Made by a program: the position numbers and the translations under genes
Assembly (NCBI GenBank): GCA_903851235.1
Contig: CAINNR010000019.1
Coordinates: 1-44,677, forward strand
DNA from: an uncultured Candidatus Berkelbacteria bacterium
GTDB lineage: Bacteria; Patescibacteriota; UBA1384; XYA2-FULL-43-10; CAINNR01
Reading direction: 5' to 3'
DNA: 44,677 bases
The notes under the pieces: model-generated
What the model was told of the DNA's origin: nothing
What the model saw: only the letters and a program-made list of their open reading frames with translations
The model's database searches: none
Part shown: positions 1-9,796 of the stretch, piece by piece
Layout of the letters: each line of letters opens with the position of its first letter
Numbering within the stretch: the stretch's first letter is position 1

Positions 1-341
1 TTATATTGGTAATCAACTCGACCTAGGAGGTTTAGGGGATGAGCTTCTTAAATAGACTGCTCCTACGATTTAGGTGTAATTTTCGAGAGAAAAAAAGGCT
101 AGTCCTGGGTTTGTCGAAACATTTTACACTTTTCGGAACTTTTCTGGGCGCTTTTTTGCGTCGTGTTTTTTCTCTTGTCACAACATTCACAGCAAGAAGC
201 TGTTTCGATCATAATTGGAACCATAAAAAAGAAACAAGGTTATCGCTGTCAAAACCCATAGAAACATTCAAAGTTCGAATGTTTTTGTTTGGATTTTTTG
301 TAAATTGTAAATGTCAATTAAGTTTAATTTGATTAATAACA
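1..341 (+). other. Leader region with a doubtful 97-codon frame
   Basis: This stretch precedes the giant surface protein gene. It holds one open frame at 39-332 whose ATG follows an AGGAGG by eight bases, which is a good ribosome-binding site. The predicted product is basic, rich in Phe, Leu and Arg, and matches nothing I recognise. No clear promoter, riboswitch or terminator was found. The frame could be a real short gene, the end product of an upstream operon, or chance. I see no further structure that I trust. Confidence 0.2.
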
Positions 342-3300
342 ATGCAAAAATATATAAGAAATAAAAAGGCTCAGATCTCCTTACTTGTATTATGTGTTTT
401 TATACTGGCTTTTTTTGCCCCCTTTCTGTTTACAAAAAAGGCTCATGCAGCGGCAACTTACTATGCCATTGCCAGCGGTAACTGGAATGTAAATACTACC
501 TGGTCACTTACATCTGGGGGAGGGGCGGTTGGAGTAGGTGTATGGCCTGTTGCCGGTGACACGGTGAGCATCGGTGAGGCGGGAGTTGCCCGTGCCGTAA
601 CCATTCCGAGCGGCTATAGTGCGGTATGCGCTTCTATCGCAATAGGTAATAGTAGCCAAAATCAAGCCAAAAGTTTAACTCTTGCCGACGGTACCGCCTC
701 ACTTACAGTCAGCGGAAATATTGATATCAACAGACCCGGCGGTAGCAATACGACGGCGCTTAACGTCAATGCCGGTAGAGTTTCGGTTGGAGGCAATGCT
801 ACATTGGCGGGAACAAATACCGCTACCAATAGAATCGCTAAGATCGCCATCACTACCGGAACTATGAGTGTTTCGGGAGATCTGGTTTTTATTACAGGCA
901 GTTCAGCTAGCAATTTGCTGACTATGAGCGGAGGTGCCGGAAGGTTTAATCTTGCCGGCGCTTTTACTGTAACGGATGGCACTCTGGCGGCCGGAGCCAG
1001 CAGCACCTTTAATTTTAACGGCACTGCCGCCCAAACAATACCGATTGGCGTTAGCAATATTGTTTATTATAACCTATTTATCAATAATACCAACGTCAGC
1101 GGCGCAACCTTAAGCGCTGCTGTTACCTCAGCTCTTGTTACGGGTAGTATTAGAGTGCAAACAGGTGTGTTTAATAATGGTGGTTTTGCCATCGGTATGG
1201 CAACATCCAAAACCTTTGAAGTAGCTCATGATACCACTTTCAACATGACGGGTACAACCGGCATGGTCACCGGCACTACCATCACCAAGACTTTCGGATC
1301 AACAAGCACAACAAACTACGCCGGTACGGCGCAAACCGTGAGTCAAGAAACCTACGGCAATCTGACTTTTAGCGGCAGTGGCAACAAAACAACTGCCGCC
1401 CTGACAACCACTGTTTCTGGAAATTGGGATGTCACCGGCGCTACGGCTCTCCTTAGCACAAACAACTCCAGTGTCACGGTTAAAGGTAATATTATCGGCA
1501 ACGGCGCCATTACTTCAGGTTCTGGCACAATTTCCCTGCAGGGTAAGTGGACTAATACCGGAACATTTACAGCCGGTTTGGGCACGGTCAATTACAGTAA
1601 GACTACCGGCGGCCAAACTGTCGGGGGGCTTGCATATAATAATTTAACAGTTAACAACAATAGCGGCACCGATACTGCCGGTGGTACTATCTCAGTTGGT
1701 AACGCCCTAACCACGATTGCCGGCGGCACCTTGAAAATGACCGCCGCCTACACTCTTGGCGGAACCTTAACTACCATTACCAATGGCGGTACAATAAGCA
1801 CTGCTGTACCGACATCGCTTAGCGCCACCCCGATTGCAACAGGTAAAACTTGGGGTGGAACAATAGTATATGCCGCCACCACCGGACTACAGACTGTCGT
1901 TGCCGGTATTTACAACAATTTAACTTTGAGCAACACTAAGGCTATTGATTCCGCCGACGGGAATTTGACTGTTAACGGTGCTCTGGCTACAACTGCCGGT
2001 GGTACGCTGGATATGACGGCGGCTTATACTCTTGACGGCACTTTATCGACTATCACCAATGCAGGCACGATTAATACTTCAGTTCCAACTTCAATAAGCT
2101 TGACTCCGATTCCGTCGGGTAAAACTTGGGGTGGAACAGTCAAATACGCGGGTGCTACCGCTCAAACGGTCCCTATCGGCACATATAACAATCTCACCTT
2201 TTCCGCAGCCGGTGCTAAAACTACAATGGTGGGAACGGTGACCGTCGGTGGTAACTGGAATACTAGTGGTGGTATAGCAACATTAAATACTAACAATACA
2301 AATGTAACCGTAGCAGGAAATATTTCCGGTGCCGGTGCCGTTACTTCCGGATCGGGCACAATCACTATCGCTGGCAACTGGACAAACGGTGGCACCTTTA
2401 CTTCCGGAATGGGAACTGTAAACTTTAGCGGTGGCGGTACACAAACTATTCCGGCGCGAAAATATTATAATTTAACCAGCAGTAGCACCGGCGCTAGAAC
2501 TTTGGCCTCATCTGGCACTATTGGTATTGCCGGAGCATTTACCCCTAACTCAAATTCTTACACCATCACCGGTAGTACAGTTGAGTTCAATGGCTTGTCT
2601 GCTCAAATAACAGGTGGGACAGCCTTCACAACATTCAATAACCTAAGAATTAATAATTCTGCTGGCGTATCATTAGCTCAATCGCAGGCTGTAAATGGTG
2701 CACTGACTCTGGTATCCGGTAACCTAGTGGTTGGAGCTCATACTTTAACTATCGCCGGAAATTCGCTGACGAGAACAGCCGGTAGTATTAATGCCAGCAA
2801 TACTTCCGCGACTCTTGCTTTTACCAATTCAAGTGCGATAACTCTCCCTACTTCCACATTCTCGGCGGCAGTAAATAATTTGACAATCAATGGAGCTGGA
2901 GGTGTGAAGGCAAGCAGCGATTTTACCATTAACGGTGTTCTGAATCTCCAAAGTGCAAACCCGTCATCATCAAAGGGTAGTCTTGATATGGGAACACACA
3001 CTCTAACCATGGGGGCTAGTGCCACAACCATCGGAACATGGGATGTAACCGGTATTGTTAAGCGCACAGCACTGGTTGCCGGTACCACATATACCTTTGG
3101 CAACCAGTACACAACAATTAACTTCCTTAATACTGGCACGTTGCCGACGAATATCAGTATAAAGATCACCCTTGGCGCGGCACCATCATGGAAAACGGCG
3201 GCAATTCAGAGAACTTACGAGATCGTTCGCGCTGGAGGCGTTAATAGTTTCGCAACCCTAAACTTGCACTATCTTGATACCGAGCTCAATGGCAATACGA

Positions 3301-5222
3301 AAAACACCTTGGTCAAATGGGCAGATAATGCACCATTTATGCCTGGAACGGCGGTAGAATACGGCAGATCAAATTATGATACAACCAACAACTGGGTTGG
3401 AATAGCAGGTTATGATGTGTCACTCTTTCCCACAAGCTTTAACCAAAGAATCGCAACACTGGCTAATTCTGCACTGTCTAGTACTACATGGAATGGCTCG
3501 GTCAGCATAGTTTGGACAAATCCTAATAACTGGACTCCAAACGGTATTCCATCAGATTTGGCTGATGCCGTAATCCCCAATGCTTCAACAACCGCATTCG
3601 ACCCAACATTGCCGATGCCAACAAGTGCTCTAGACAGATTGACAATCCAGAGCGGTGGAATTTTGAACGGGCCGATATCTACAGGCACACTTACTCTTTC
3701 CGGTGGTAGTGGTGCATGGAGCAACAACGGTGGTACATTTAACCCTGGCACATTTAGCACGGTGATTTTCACAAACACTAACGCCACAATCTCTGGCATA
3801 ACCGACTTCTATAATATGTCGGTTAACTCCGGCGCGGGATTGCAAATGTCTAGCGGCAGCACAATGCGCATTGCCGGAACAATGACCAATAGCGGAACAT
3901 GGTTGGCGGCTCAATTAACTGGTAACACTGTTGAGTACAATGGTGCGAATCAAACCGTTTTAAATCCAAACGGATCGACTCCTGGTTACGATAACTTAAT
4001 CCTCTCCGGCAACGGAACCAAGACCATGCCATCCTCAGCCTTGAGCATAGGAGGGAATTTCTCCATTTCCGGGAGCGCCTCTGCCACCGCGGCGTCAGCG
4101 CTTACAATTGGTGGAACTGTTATCCTCGGATCAGGTACCACCTTGATTGCTGGTCCCTTTACTCACAATGTAGCTGGCGGCTGGACCAATAATGACAGCA
4201 CTTTTACCAATATTGGCAGTACGATAAATTTTAATGGCACTTCCTCACAGGTCATTGGCGGATCATCTGCTACAGCATTTAATAATTTAACTGTTAATAA
4301 CTCTGCCGGAGTTACTCTAAACAGCGTTAATCCTGCAGTTGGCGGCGTATTAAATTTGATCTCTGGCAACATTACCACCGGTGCTAACAATATTTACATT
4401 AATTCCACCGGCAGTGTTTCACGCACAAGCGGACATATTGTTGGTAACTTGAGAAAATACATGGCAACCGGTGCCACTGGTAAAACTTTTGAAATTGGCG
4501 ATGCCTCAAATTACGCTCCAGCCATTATCTCCTTCGGTAATATCACAGTTGCCGGCGATTTAATGATGTCCACGATTCCGGGTGACCATCCGAATATTGG
4601 TTCTTCCACTATAGATGAACTTAAAACTGCTAACCGCTATTGGACGACTACTAATTTAGGTATCTCCTTTGATAACTATAGTGCTGTTTTTAACTTTATC
4701 AACCCCGGTGATTTAGACGGTGGAGCCACCCCTGCTAATTTTATTGTTGGTAAGTGGTCTGGCAGTTCTTGGTTGTACCCTACAGTTGGGACAAAAACAT
4801 CCGCTAGCACTCAAACAACCGGATTAACATCTTTTGGTGATTTTCAATTAGGTGAAACTGGTGTAGCAGCAAATGCTCCGGCTTCCAGTCCTGTTTCGAC
4901 TTCCACTAACGGTGTTGCCGGCATTGCGGTATCACCTGTTACAACTGGTGGGAGTGCCACGACGACTCCTTCCCCAACCTCAACAGAAAAATCTCCTCTT
5001 TTTGACGTCGCTTCGGAACCGGTTCAACCAGCAAAACAAAATATTATTCTTCTAGTTGTTCTTTCCGCTCTCGCCAGCGTCTTATTGACACTGCTAGCCA
5101 TTTTTACCGCTCGGAAGATCAGAACGCGCAGAATTGCAAGGAAAATGAAGGGAGATATTAAGTTCGTCTCAAATGAAAAAGTTGAAAGAAATCCGGGAAG
5201 AATCAATAGTAAAGAGAATTAA
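342..5222 (+). CDS. Giant repeat-built surface protein with C-terminal membrane anchor
   Basis: A 1626-residue exported protein. Residues 1-38 form a signal peptide with a basic start, a hydrophobic core and an AHA-type cleavage site. The body is almost entirely Gly/Thr/Ser/Asn-rich short strands with recurring motifs such as GNWTN-GTFT, GTVNF, YNNLT and INNSAGVT, as expected of a right-handed beta-solenoid or autotransporter-like adhesin. Two blocks of about 90 residues (roughly 430-522 and 523-611) are clear tandem duplicates. A Ser/Thr/Pro-rich linker near 1510-1560 leads to a single membrane helix (about 1566-1590) and a basic cytoplasmic tail, so the protein is probably tethered in the membrane and faces outward. 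The start has no obvious Shine-Dalgarno. Exact ligand or role is unknown; adhesion to a host cell or surface is an inference from architecture. Confidence 0.8.
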   Translation: MQKYIRNKKAQISLLVLCVFILAFFAPFLFTKKAHAAATYYAIASGNWNVNTTWSLTSGGGAVGVGVWPVAGDTVSIGEAGVARAVTIPSGYSAVCASIAIGNSSQNQAKSLTLADGTASLTVSGNIDINRPGGSNTTALNVNAGRVSVGGNATLAGTNTATNRIAKIAITTGTMSVSGDLVFITGSSASNLLTMSGGAGRFNLAGAFTVTDGTLAAGASSTFNFNGTAAQTIPIGVSNIVYYNLFINNTNVSGATLSAAVTSALVTGSIRVQTGVFNNGGFAIGMATSKTFEVAHDTTFNMTGTTGMVTGTTITKTFGSTSTTNYAGTAQTVSQETYGNLTFSGSGNKTTAALTTTVSGNWDVTGATALLSTNNSSVTVKGNIIGNGAITSGSGTISLQGKWTNTGTFTAGLGTVNYSKTTGGQTVGGLAYNNLTVNNNSGTDTAGGTISVGNALTTIAGGTLKMTAAYTLGGTLTTITNGGTISTAVPTSLSATPIATGKTWGGTIVYAATTGLQTVVAGIYNNLTLSNTKAIDSADGNLTVNGALATTAGGTLDMTAAYTLDGTLSTITNAGTINTSVPTSISLTPIPSGKTWGGTVKYAGATAQTVPIGTYNNLTFSAAGAKTTMVGTVTVGGNWNTSGGIATLNTNNTNVTVAGNISGAGAVTSGSGTITIAGNWTNGGTFTSGMGTVNFSGGGTQTIPARKYYNLTSSSTGARTLASSGTIGIAGAFTPNSNSYTITGSTVEFNGLSAQITGGTAFTTFNNLRINNSAGVSLAQSQAVNGALTLVSGNLVVGAHTLTIAGNSLTRTAGSINASNTSATLAFTNSSAITLPTSTFSAAVNNLTINGAGGVKASSDFTINGVLNLQSANPSSSKGSLDMGTHTLTMGASATTIGTWDVTGIVKRTALVAGTTYTFGNQYTTINFLNTGTLPTNISIKITLGAAPSWKTAAIQRTYEIVRAGGVNSFATLNLHYLDTELNGNTKNTLVKWADNAPFMPGTAVEYGRSNYDTTNNWVGIAGYDVSLFPTSFNQRIATLANSALSSTTWNGSVSIVWTNPNNWTPNGIPSDLADAVIPNASTTAFDPTLPMPTSALDRLTIQSGGILNGPISTGTLTLSGGSGAWSNNGGTFNPGTFSTVIFTNTNATISGITDFYNMSVNSGAGLQMSSGSTMRIAGTMTNSGTWLAAQLTGNTVEYNGANQTVLNPNGSTPGYDNLILSGNGTKTMPSSALSIGGNFSISGSASATAASALTIGGTVILGSGTTLIAGPFTHNVAGGWTNNDSTFTNIGSTINFNGTSSQVIGGSSATAFNNLTVNNSAGVTLNSVNPAVGGVLNLISGNITTGANNIYINSTGSVSRTSGHIVGNLRKYMATGATGKTFEIGDASNYAPAIISFGNITVAGDLMMSTIPGDHPNIGSSTIDELKTANRYWTTTNLGISFDNYSAVFNFINPGDLDGGATPANFIVGKWSGSSWLYPTVGTKTSASTQTTGLTSFGDFQLGETGVAANAPASSPVSTSTNGVAGIAVSPVTTGGSATTTPSPTSTEKSPLFDVASEPVQPAKQNIILLVVLSALASVLLTLLAIFTARKIRTRRIARKMKGDIKFVSNEKVERNPGRINSKEN
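1636..2170 (+). repeat. Tandem duplicated block in the giant surface gene
   Basis: Two adjacent blocks of about 270 bases (roughly 1636-1900 and 1901-2170) encode aligned segments sharing AYTLxGTLxTITNxGTI and GKTWGGT-YA. A second pair of related blocks lies at about 1420-1590 and 2250-2430. The DNA copies have diverged, so the duplication is old. Confidence 0.7.
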
Positions 5223-5283
5223 TTCTTCTGTTGTGCCTTGAATTCTAGATTCATTGTATCCAATAATAAAAAAGGTAGTCAGC

Positions 5284-6063
5284 ATGAAATCATTAAATAA
5301 CATTGTATTAGCCGGTTTGTTTATTGTGATCTTGGGATTGGTCTGCATTTTGTCTTTTTCCTTCGCCCAAGCGGCCACAAATTCCACCGGCAAAGTGGCA
5401 CCCGGAGAGTTTTTACCCGTTTCAGTTAAATTATCAAACTTTGGCGGTGGTAAGAGAGTGGATGTTCTGGTTAAATACTCAATTCTTGCCAGCGCGGGAA
5501 ATGAAATATATTCAACCAGCGAAACTGTGGCCGTGGAAACAACGGCAAGTTTTGTTAAATCAATACAAGTTCCTTTTGGCACGGCGCCGGGAATCTATAC
5601 GGCCAAGACCACCGTTACCTATCCGGGCCAAGTGGCTCCCGTCACCACGCAATTCCTTTTTACAGTAGAGCGAAAGATTCTTGGGATTTTTCAAAGCGAT
5701 TTTCTTCTCTATGGAGGCATTTCTGTTATCGGAAGTATTCTTATGGTATTATTAGGTTACACCTTGATCAAACGTCGCCGCGGGACAAGGTTTGCTCCGT
5801 TTGATTATTCCAATATTTCTCATGATGAGCGCACCTTTTATGAAATCTTGAGCGACACTATTATGCAAATGCGCGGACGCGTCGGCGATGATGCGCTTCT
5901 TATCGCTTCAAATATTAACGGACTCAAGATCAATAAAGAAACCGGTCGAGTGCTTACTTTGACCGAGTCTCCGGCTAAAGTTATTGCTACTCTTGTATCC
6001 CAATATGAGAAAACACTCGGGCAAAAAGTCAGCTTTTCTCTTCGAAGAGAAAAAACAAAGTAA
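5284..6063 (+). CDS. Membrane-anchored surface protein with Ig-like outer domain
   Basis: A 259-residue protein. The ATG at 5284 gives a good signal peptide (residues 1-30, ending AQA), so I prefer it to the upstream in-frame ATG at 5254. Residues about 35-130 are beta-rich with an APG-FLPVSVKLSNFGG start, resembling an Ig-like or CARDB-type fold. One transmembrane helix (about 141-163) is followed by an RRRG stop-transfer sequence and a 90-residue cytoplasmic domain of unknown family. It lies 61 bases after the giant surface protein and 25 bases before a receiver gene, so it may share the operon and could link the envelope to the sensory genes downstream. The family was not recognised. Confidence 0.7.
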   Translation: MKSLNNIVLAGLFIVILGLVCILSFSFAQAATNSTGKVAPGEFLPVSVKLSNFGGGKRVDVLVKYSILASAGNEIYSTSETVAVETTASFVKSIQVPFGTAPGIYTAKTTVTYPGQVAPVTTQFLFTVERKILGIFQSDFLLYGGISVIGSILMVLLGYTLIKRRRGTRFAPFDYSNISHDERTFYEILSDTIMQMRGRVGDDALLIASNINGLKINKETGRVLTLTESPAKVIATLVSQYEKTLGQKVSFSLRREKTK

Positions 6064-6088
6064 TAGATTTATTAAATAAAGGAGATCT

Positions 6089-6472
6089 GTGAAAACACAA
6101 AAAACAATACTTGTAGTGGAAGATGAGATAAGTCTCCGTGAAGCGATTGCAGATGTCCTTCATCGAAATAATTTCCTGTTTCTGGAGGCAAAAAACGGTG
6201 AAGAAGGTGTAGAGATAGCTCTGACAAAACACCCAGATTTAATTCTCTTGGACCTCCTTATGCCGGTGATGGATGGTATGACAGCCCTCAAAAAGATTCG
6301 CGCAGACGTCTGGGGGAAAAAAGTCCCCGTTATTGTTCTGACGAATTTAAGCCCAAATAAAGAACAGATAGTGGAAGATGTGGTGACTCATAAACCAATG
6401 GAATATTTAGTCAAATCAGACTGGAAACTTCATGATGTTGTTGATAAGATAAAAGAGATATTGAAAGTATAA
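6089..6472 (+). CDS. Single-domain response regulator (CheY-like receiver)
   Basis: A 127-residue stand-alone receiver domain that should accept phosphate from a histidine kinase. Visible residues are the acidic pair E11-D12 near the N terminus, the phospho-acceptor Asp55 in LLDLLMPVMDG, Thr85 in IVLTN and Lys109 in YLVKS. There is no output domain, so it acts either through protein contacts or as a phosphotransfer intermediate. The start is GTG with AAGGAGA seven bases upstream. It is followed by a PAS protein and a membrane kinase, probably its partner. A decayed relative of the same fold sits just after the kinase at 9551-9628. Confidence 0.9.
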   Translation: MKTQKTILVVEDEISLREAIADVLHRNNFLFLEAKNGEEGVEIALTKHPDLILLDLLMPVMDGMTALKKIRADVWGKKVPVIVLTNLSPNKEQIVEDVVTHKPMEYLVKSDWKLHDVVDKIKEILKV

Positions 6473-6528
6473 AATAAAGATACCGCATGTAAGGTCGTTA
6501 TAAATGATTAAGGAGGAGGTGAAAAAAA

Positions 6529-7104
6529 ATGGAAAATAAACAAATTAAAAATGATTTCAAAGAATCTCAAAGGATTGCTCTACATTACTTTAAAACACTG
6601 GTAGAAGTATCTAGAGAATCTTTCTTAATTCTCGATCCCGATCTTCGGGTGATTTCGGCCAATCCGACATTTTACCAAAATTTTCAGGTAACGCAGAAGC
6701 AAACGGAGGGGAATCTTCTTTACGATCTTGGAAATGGTCAATGGGATATTCCTGAACTGAAAAAATTACTGGAAGAAATGTTGCCCTATGAAAAATTTGT
6801 GAAAAATTTTGAGGTTAATCATAGGTTTGAAACAATTGGGCAAAAAACAATATTGCTTAATGCCAGATTGATCGATTCATCCCAATTGATAATTCTGGCG
6901 ATGGAAGATATTTCGGACAGGAAAATCTTGGAGGAAAAATTGGCTGAGCATTCCAAGTACCTCTCGGCCAAAGTTGAAGAGCAGACAAAAAGTCTTACCA
7001 TTCGAATCAATGAATTGGAATTGCTCAATAAAAGCATGGTTGGCCGAGAATTGAAAATGGTGGAACTGAAAAAAGAAATTGAGGAATTGAAAAAGAAAAA
7101 ATAA
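6529..7104 (+). CDS. PAS-domain protein with C-terminal coiled coil
   Basis: A 191-residue soluble protein. Residues about 22-128 form a PAS domain (SFLILDPDLRVISANPTFY at its start, ILAMEDISDRK at its end), the kind that senses small ligands, redox state or light in signalling proteins. Residues about 130-190 are a long charged coiled coil ending in a Lys/Glu-rich tail. No kinase or output domain follows. AAGGAGGAGG lies upstream of the ATG. The stop is four bases before the GTG of the membrane kinase, so the two are translated together; it could be a sensing partner or connector for that kinase. The ligand cannot be read from the sequence. Confidence 0.8.
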   Translation: MENKQIKNDFKESQRIALHYFKTLVEVSRESFLILDPDLRVISANPTFYQNFQVTQKQTEGNLLYDLGNGQWDIPELKKLLEEMLPYEKFVKNFEVNHRFETIGQKTILLNARLIDSSQLIILAMEDISDRKILEEKLAEHSKYLSAKVEEQTKSLTIRINELELLNKSMVGRELKMVELKKEIEELKKKK

Positions 7105-7108
7105 GCTT

Positions 7109-9502
7109 GTGAGCAAAAAAAATATCATCCTCGTAAAATTTAAGAGTCACTTTATTGCCTACCCACTTGCGCTGATTATGGTTGGCGTGGGATTTTTTAT
7201 GCGTGTAGTAATCGTTCACTTCATCGGGCCAGGTTTGTCGGCCTATATCACTTTCTATCCCTTCGTAATATTAGCGGCCATATTTGGAGGATTGTGGCCA
7301 GGTTTGTTGGTGACTGTGTCATCTGCGCTGATTGTTGACTATTGGTTTTTGTCGCCACAAAGGACATTCCAATTGCATAATCTCGCCGATATTGTTGGCA
7401 TGCTGTTATTCATTTTTATGGGTATATTGATAAGCGTAGTGGTTGAGTTTTACCATCGAAATATTAAGAAAGAGGTGAAAGAACTCTCTGCCGCCGAAGC
7501 TTATAATCGCTCCTTACTTGAGGCCTCACTTGATCCGCTGGTAACTATTAATCGTGAAGGTAACATTACCGATGCCAACGAAGCCGCCGCAAAAATCAGA
7601 GGTATGTCTAAAGAAAAACTTATCGGCACCGACTTTTCAAATTATTTTACAGAACCGGAAAAAGCCCGGGCAGGATATCAGCAGGTCTTTGACAAAGGAT
7701 TCGTCTCGGATTATCCTTTAACTATTCGTCGAAACGACGGAAAATTGACAGACGTTCTTTATAATGCTTCGGTCTATAGAGATAGTAAGGGAAATGTCCT
7801 TGGCATCTTTGCTGCGGCAAGAGATATTACCAATCTGAATAATGCAGAGCAAAAATTGAAGGAATCTTATGATGAGTTGGAGGAAAAAGTGCGAGTTCGG
7901 ACACAGGACCTGAAAAATGCCGGTATTGCGGCCGGAAATGTTCTCGAGGATTTGAGTGATGAAAAATCAAGATTGGAAAGGTCCCAAGCAAAACAAGGGG
8001 CGATATTATCATCTATCGGCGACGGACTTTTGGTCACTGATGAAAAGGGAAGAGTTACATTCATAAATAAAGTCGCTGAAGGATTATTTGGCAGAAAGAG
8101 TGAAGAAATTATCGGAAAAACTTTTTCTGGGATATATTCTGTTGAGAACGAAAAAGGAGAATCCATTCCGTTTCAAAAACGTCCCATTTGCATGGCTCTG
8201 GCACATAGTATAACCAAAACTACTACCATTGGCGATACCTATTACTATGTGCTAAAAGATAAAACAAAATTTCCTGTGGCAATTACGGTAACCCCAATTA
8301 TGCTTGGTGAAAAAGTCATCGGAGCGATTGAAATAATCCGCGATATTACTGAAGAAAAAAGGATTGAAAGAGCCACTCAGGAAGCTCGTGTCAAAGATGA
8401 GGCGATTCTTTCAAGTATCGGTGACGGGATAATTGCCACCGACCCGAATAGAAAAATAATTATTATGAATAAAGAAGCAGAGAGATTACTCGGTTGGAAA
8501 ATTAATGAAGCGATTGGGAGAAAATATGACGAAGTTGTTCTATTGGAAGATGAAAATGGAAGCTTTATCCCACCCGAGAAGAAGCCGCTACACCGAGCTT
8601 TTGACAGCCGCGTTACTACTAGTGCTACTACTGCTGCTACTATTGGTGGATTATATCTTTTTAGTAAAAATAAAATTAAATTCCCCGTTTCTATAATCGT
8701 GTCACCGGTTATTCTTAACAGTAAAATAATCGGTGCGGTAGAAGTTTTTCGCGACATTACGAAAGAAAAACAAATTGATACAGCCAAAACGGAATTTGTG
8801 TCGCTTGCTTCTCACCAACTTCGAACGCCCTTAACGGCCATCAGCTGGTACTCTGAAATGATTTTACATGGTGATGTTGGCAAGGTTACCCCCAGCCAAA
8901 AAAAATATCTCGAGGAAATTTATAAGGGCAATCAACGAATGATCGGGCTGGTCAATACTCTTTTGGATGTTTCCCGCATCGAAGTTGGGACATTTAAAAT
9001 TGAACCAGAGCCAACTAATATACTTGCACTGGCGCAGAATGTGATTGATGAGCAAAAACCGGACATTATTAAGAAAAGATTGACAATTATTAAGAAATTT
9101 AGTAAGGATGTTCCAACACTCTCGACCGATCCAAAGCTTTTGCGCATAGTTTTTCAAAATCTCCTGTCTAATTCTGTGGACTATACGCCGGAAAAAGGGC
9201 GGATCGAGTTTTCGATTTCTCTTGATAATAAAAAGAATATACTAATAAAAGTTTCTGATACCGGTTATGGCATACCCAAGGATCAACAAGCTCAAATATT
9301 CACCAAGCTTTTCCGAGCCGATAATGTCCGAGATAAAGATACCACTGGGACAGGCCTCGGTCTTTATATTGTAAAATCAATCATTGAAAATGCCGGCGGA
9401 AAAATCTGGTTTGAATCGGTTGAAAATAAAGGAACTCAGTTCTTTGTCACCATGCCGCTCTCGGGAATGAAAAAGAAGGAGGGGACAAAAGGATTGGAAT
9501 GA
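7109..9502 (+). CDS. Membrane sensor histidine kinase, DUF4118-like and three PAS domains
   Basis: A 797-residue hybrid sensor. Residues about 15-117 hold four transmembrane helices resembling the KdpD-type DUF4118 module. PAS domain 1 spans about 133-240, a coiled coil about 240-295, and PAS 2 (about 297-415) and PAS 3 (about 430-555) are clearly duplicates of each other, both starting ILSSIGDG. The kinase core has the phospho-acceptor His569 in SHQLRTPL, then an ATPase domain with N box (LLSNSVDYTP), G1 (DTGYGIP) and G2 (TGTGLGLYIVK). It should autophosphorylate and pass phosphate to the receiver at 6089-6472. Start is GTG, chosen for the adjacent upstream stop. A triplet repeat at 8613-8646 lengthens a loop in PAS 3. 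Confidence 0.92.
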   Translation: MSKKNIILVKFKSHFIAYPLALIMVGVGFFMRVVIVHFIGPGLSAYITFYPFVILAAIFGGLWPGLLVTVSSALIVDYWFLSPQRTFQLHNLADIVGMLLFIFMGILISVVVEFYHRNIKKEVKELSAAEAYNRSLLEASLDPLVTINREGNITDANEAAAKIRGMSKEKLIGTDFSNYFTEPEKARAGYQQVFDKGFVSDYPLTIRRNDGKLTDVLYNASVYRDSKGNVLGIFAAARDITNLNNAEQKLKESYDELEEKVRVRTQDLKNAGIAAGNVLEDLSDEKSRLERSQAKQGAILSSIGDGLLVTDEKGRVTFINKVAEGLFGRKSEEIIGKTFSGIYSVENEKGESIPFQKRPICMALAHSITKTTTIGDTYYYVLKDKTKFPVAITVTPIMLGEKVIGAIEIIRDITEEKRIERATQEARVKDEAILSSIGDGIIATDPNRKIIIMNKEAERLLGWKINEAIGRKYDEVVLLEDENGSFIPPEKKPLHRAFDSRVTTSATTAATIGGLYLFSKNKIKFPVSIIVSPVILNSKIIGAVEVFRDITKEKQIDTAKTEFVSLASHQLRTPLTAISWYSEMILHGDVGKVTPSQKKYLEEIYKGNQRMIGLVNTLLDVSRIEVGTFKIEPEPTNILALAQNVIDEQKPDIIKKRLTIIKKFSKDVPTLSTDPKLLRIVFQNLLSNSVDYTPEKGRIEFSISLDNKKNILIKVSDTGYGIPKDQQAQIFTKLFRADNVRDKDTTGTGLGLYIVKSIIENAGGKIWFESVENKGTQFFVTMPLSGMKKKEGTKGLE

Positions 9503-9550
9503 TCGATTGATCAGGAGAAAATTTTAGAAAAGTAGACGGAATAAAAAAAT

Positions 9551-9628
9551 TTACGCGAGGCTCTGGTTGTTAAATTTAAAGAGGAAGAATTTAAGGTTTT
9601 AGAAGCGGCAAACGGTGGAGAGGGGTTG
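9551..9628 (+). pseudogene. Remnant of a response-regulator receiver gene
   Basis: This frame encodes LREALVVKFKEEEFKVLEAA followed by NGGEGL, which aligns with residues 16-41 of the receiver at 6089 (LREAIADVLHRNNFLFLEAKN then GEEGV). There is a stop codon directly upstream in frame and no start, and homology ends at about 9628, before the phospho-acceptor Asp would appear. It lies just after the kinase stop, the usual position for a cognate regulator, so it is most likely a second regulator lost by deletion. Confidence 0.65.
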
Positions 9629-9692
9629 ATGTCGTCGATTGAACTAGCGATACTGGGTTGGTATCATCAGGAATATTGTCTTTCCCAGCCAT
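9591..9692 (-). pseudogene. 5' remnant of a paralogue of the gene at 9797-10456
   Basis: Reading the minus strand from the ATG at 9692 gives MAGKDNIPDDTNPVSLVQST then TSTP, which aligns with the start of the intact gene at 10456 (MAGEDNASDNQNPVAPVQPT then ISSP). The upstream sequence is also shared, including 19 identical bases spanning the ribosome-binding site (9688-9706 and 10452-10470) and a further 11-base match. After about 24 codons the similarity stops at 9621 and the frame runs into the antisense of the receiver remnant, ending at a stop at 9591. It is therefore a truncated duplicate. Confidence 0.7.
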
Positions 9693-9796
9693 TTTTCCTC
9701 CTATCCACTAGTGGCGAATGATTACCACACCTATTTACTTTTCATTTTAAAGCTTAATTGCAAATTGAATTTTTTTTCAGCTTTATTCATTTCCGC

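Noticed and set aside
662-4390. Several minus-strand open frames inside the giant surface gene
   Set aside because: They are antisense shadows of a low-complexity Gly/Thr/Ser gene, rich in Val/Pro/Leu, with no ribosome-binding sites.
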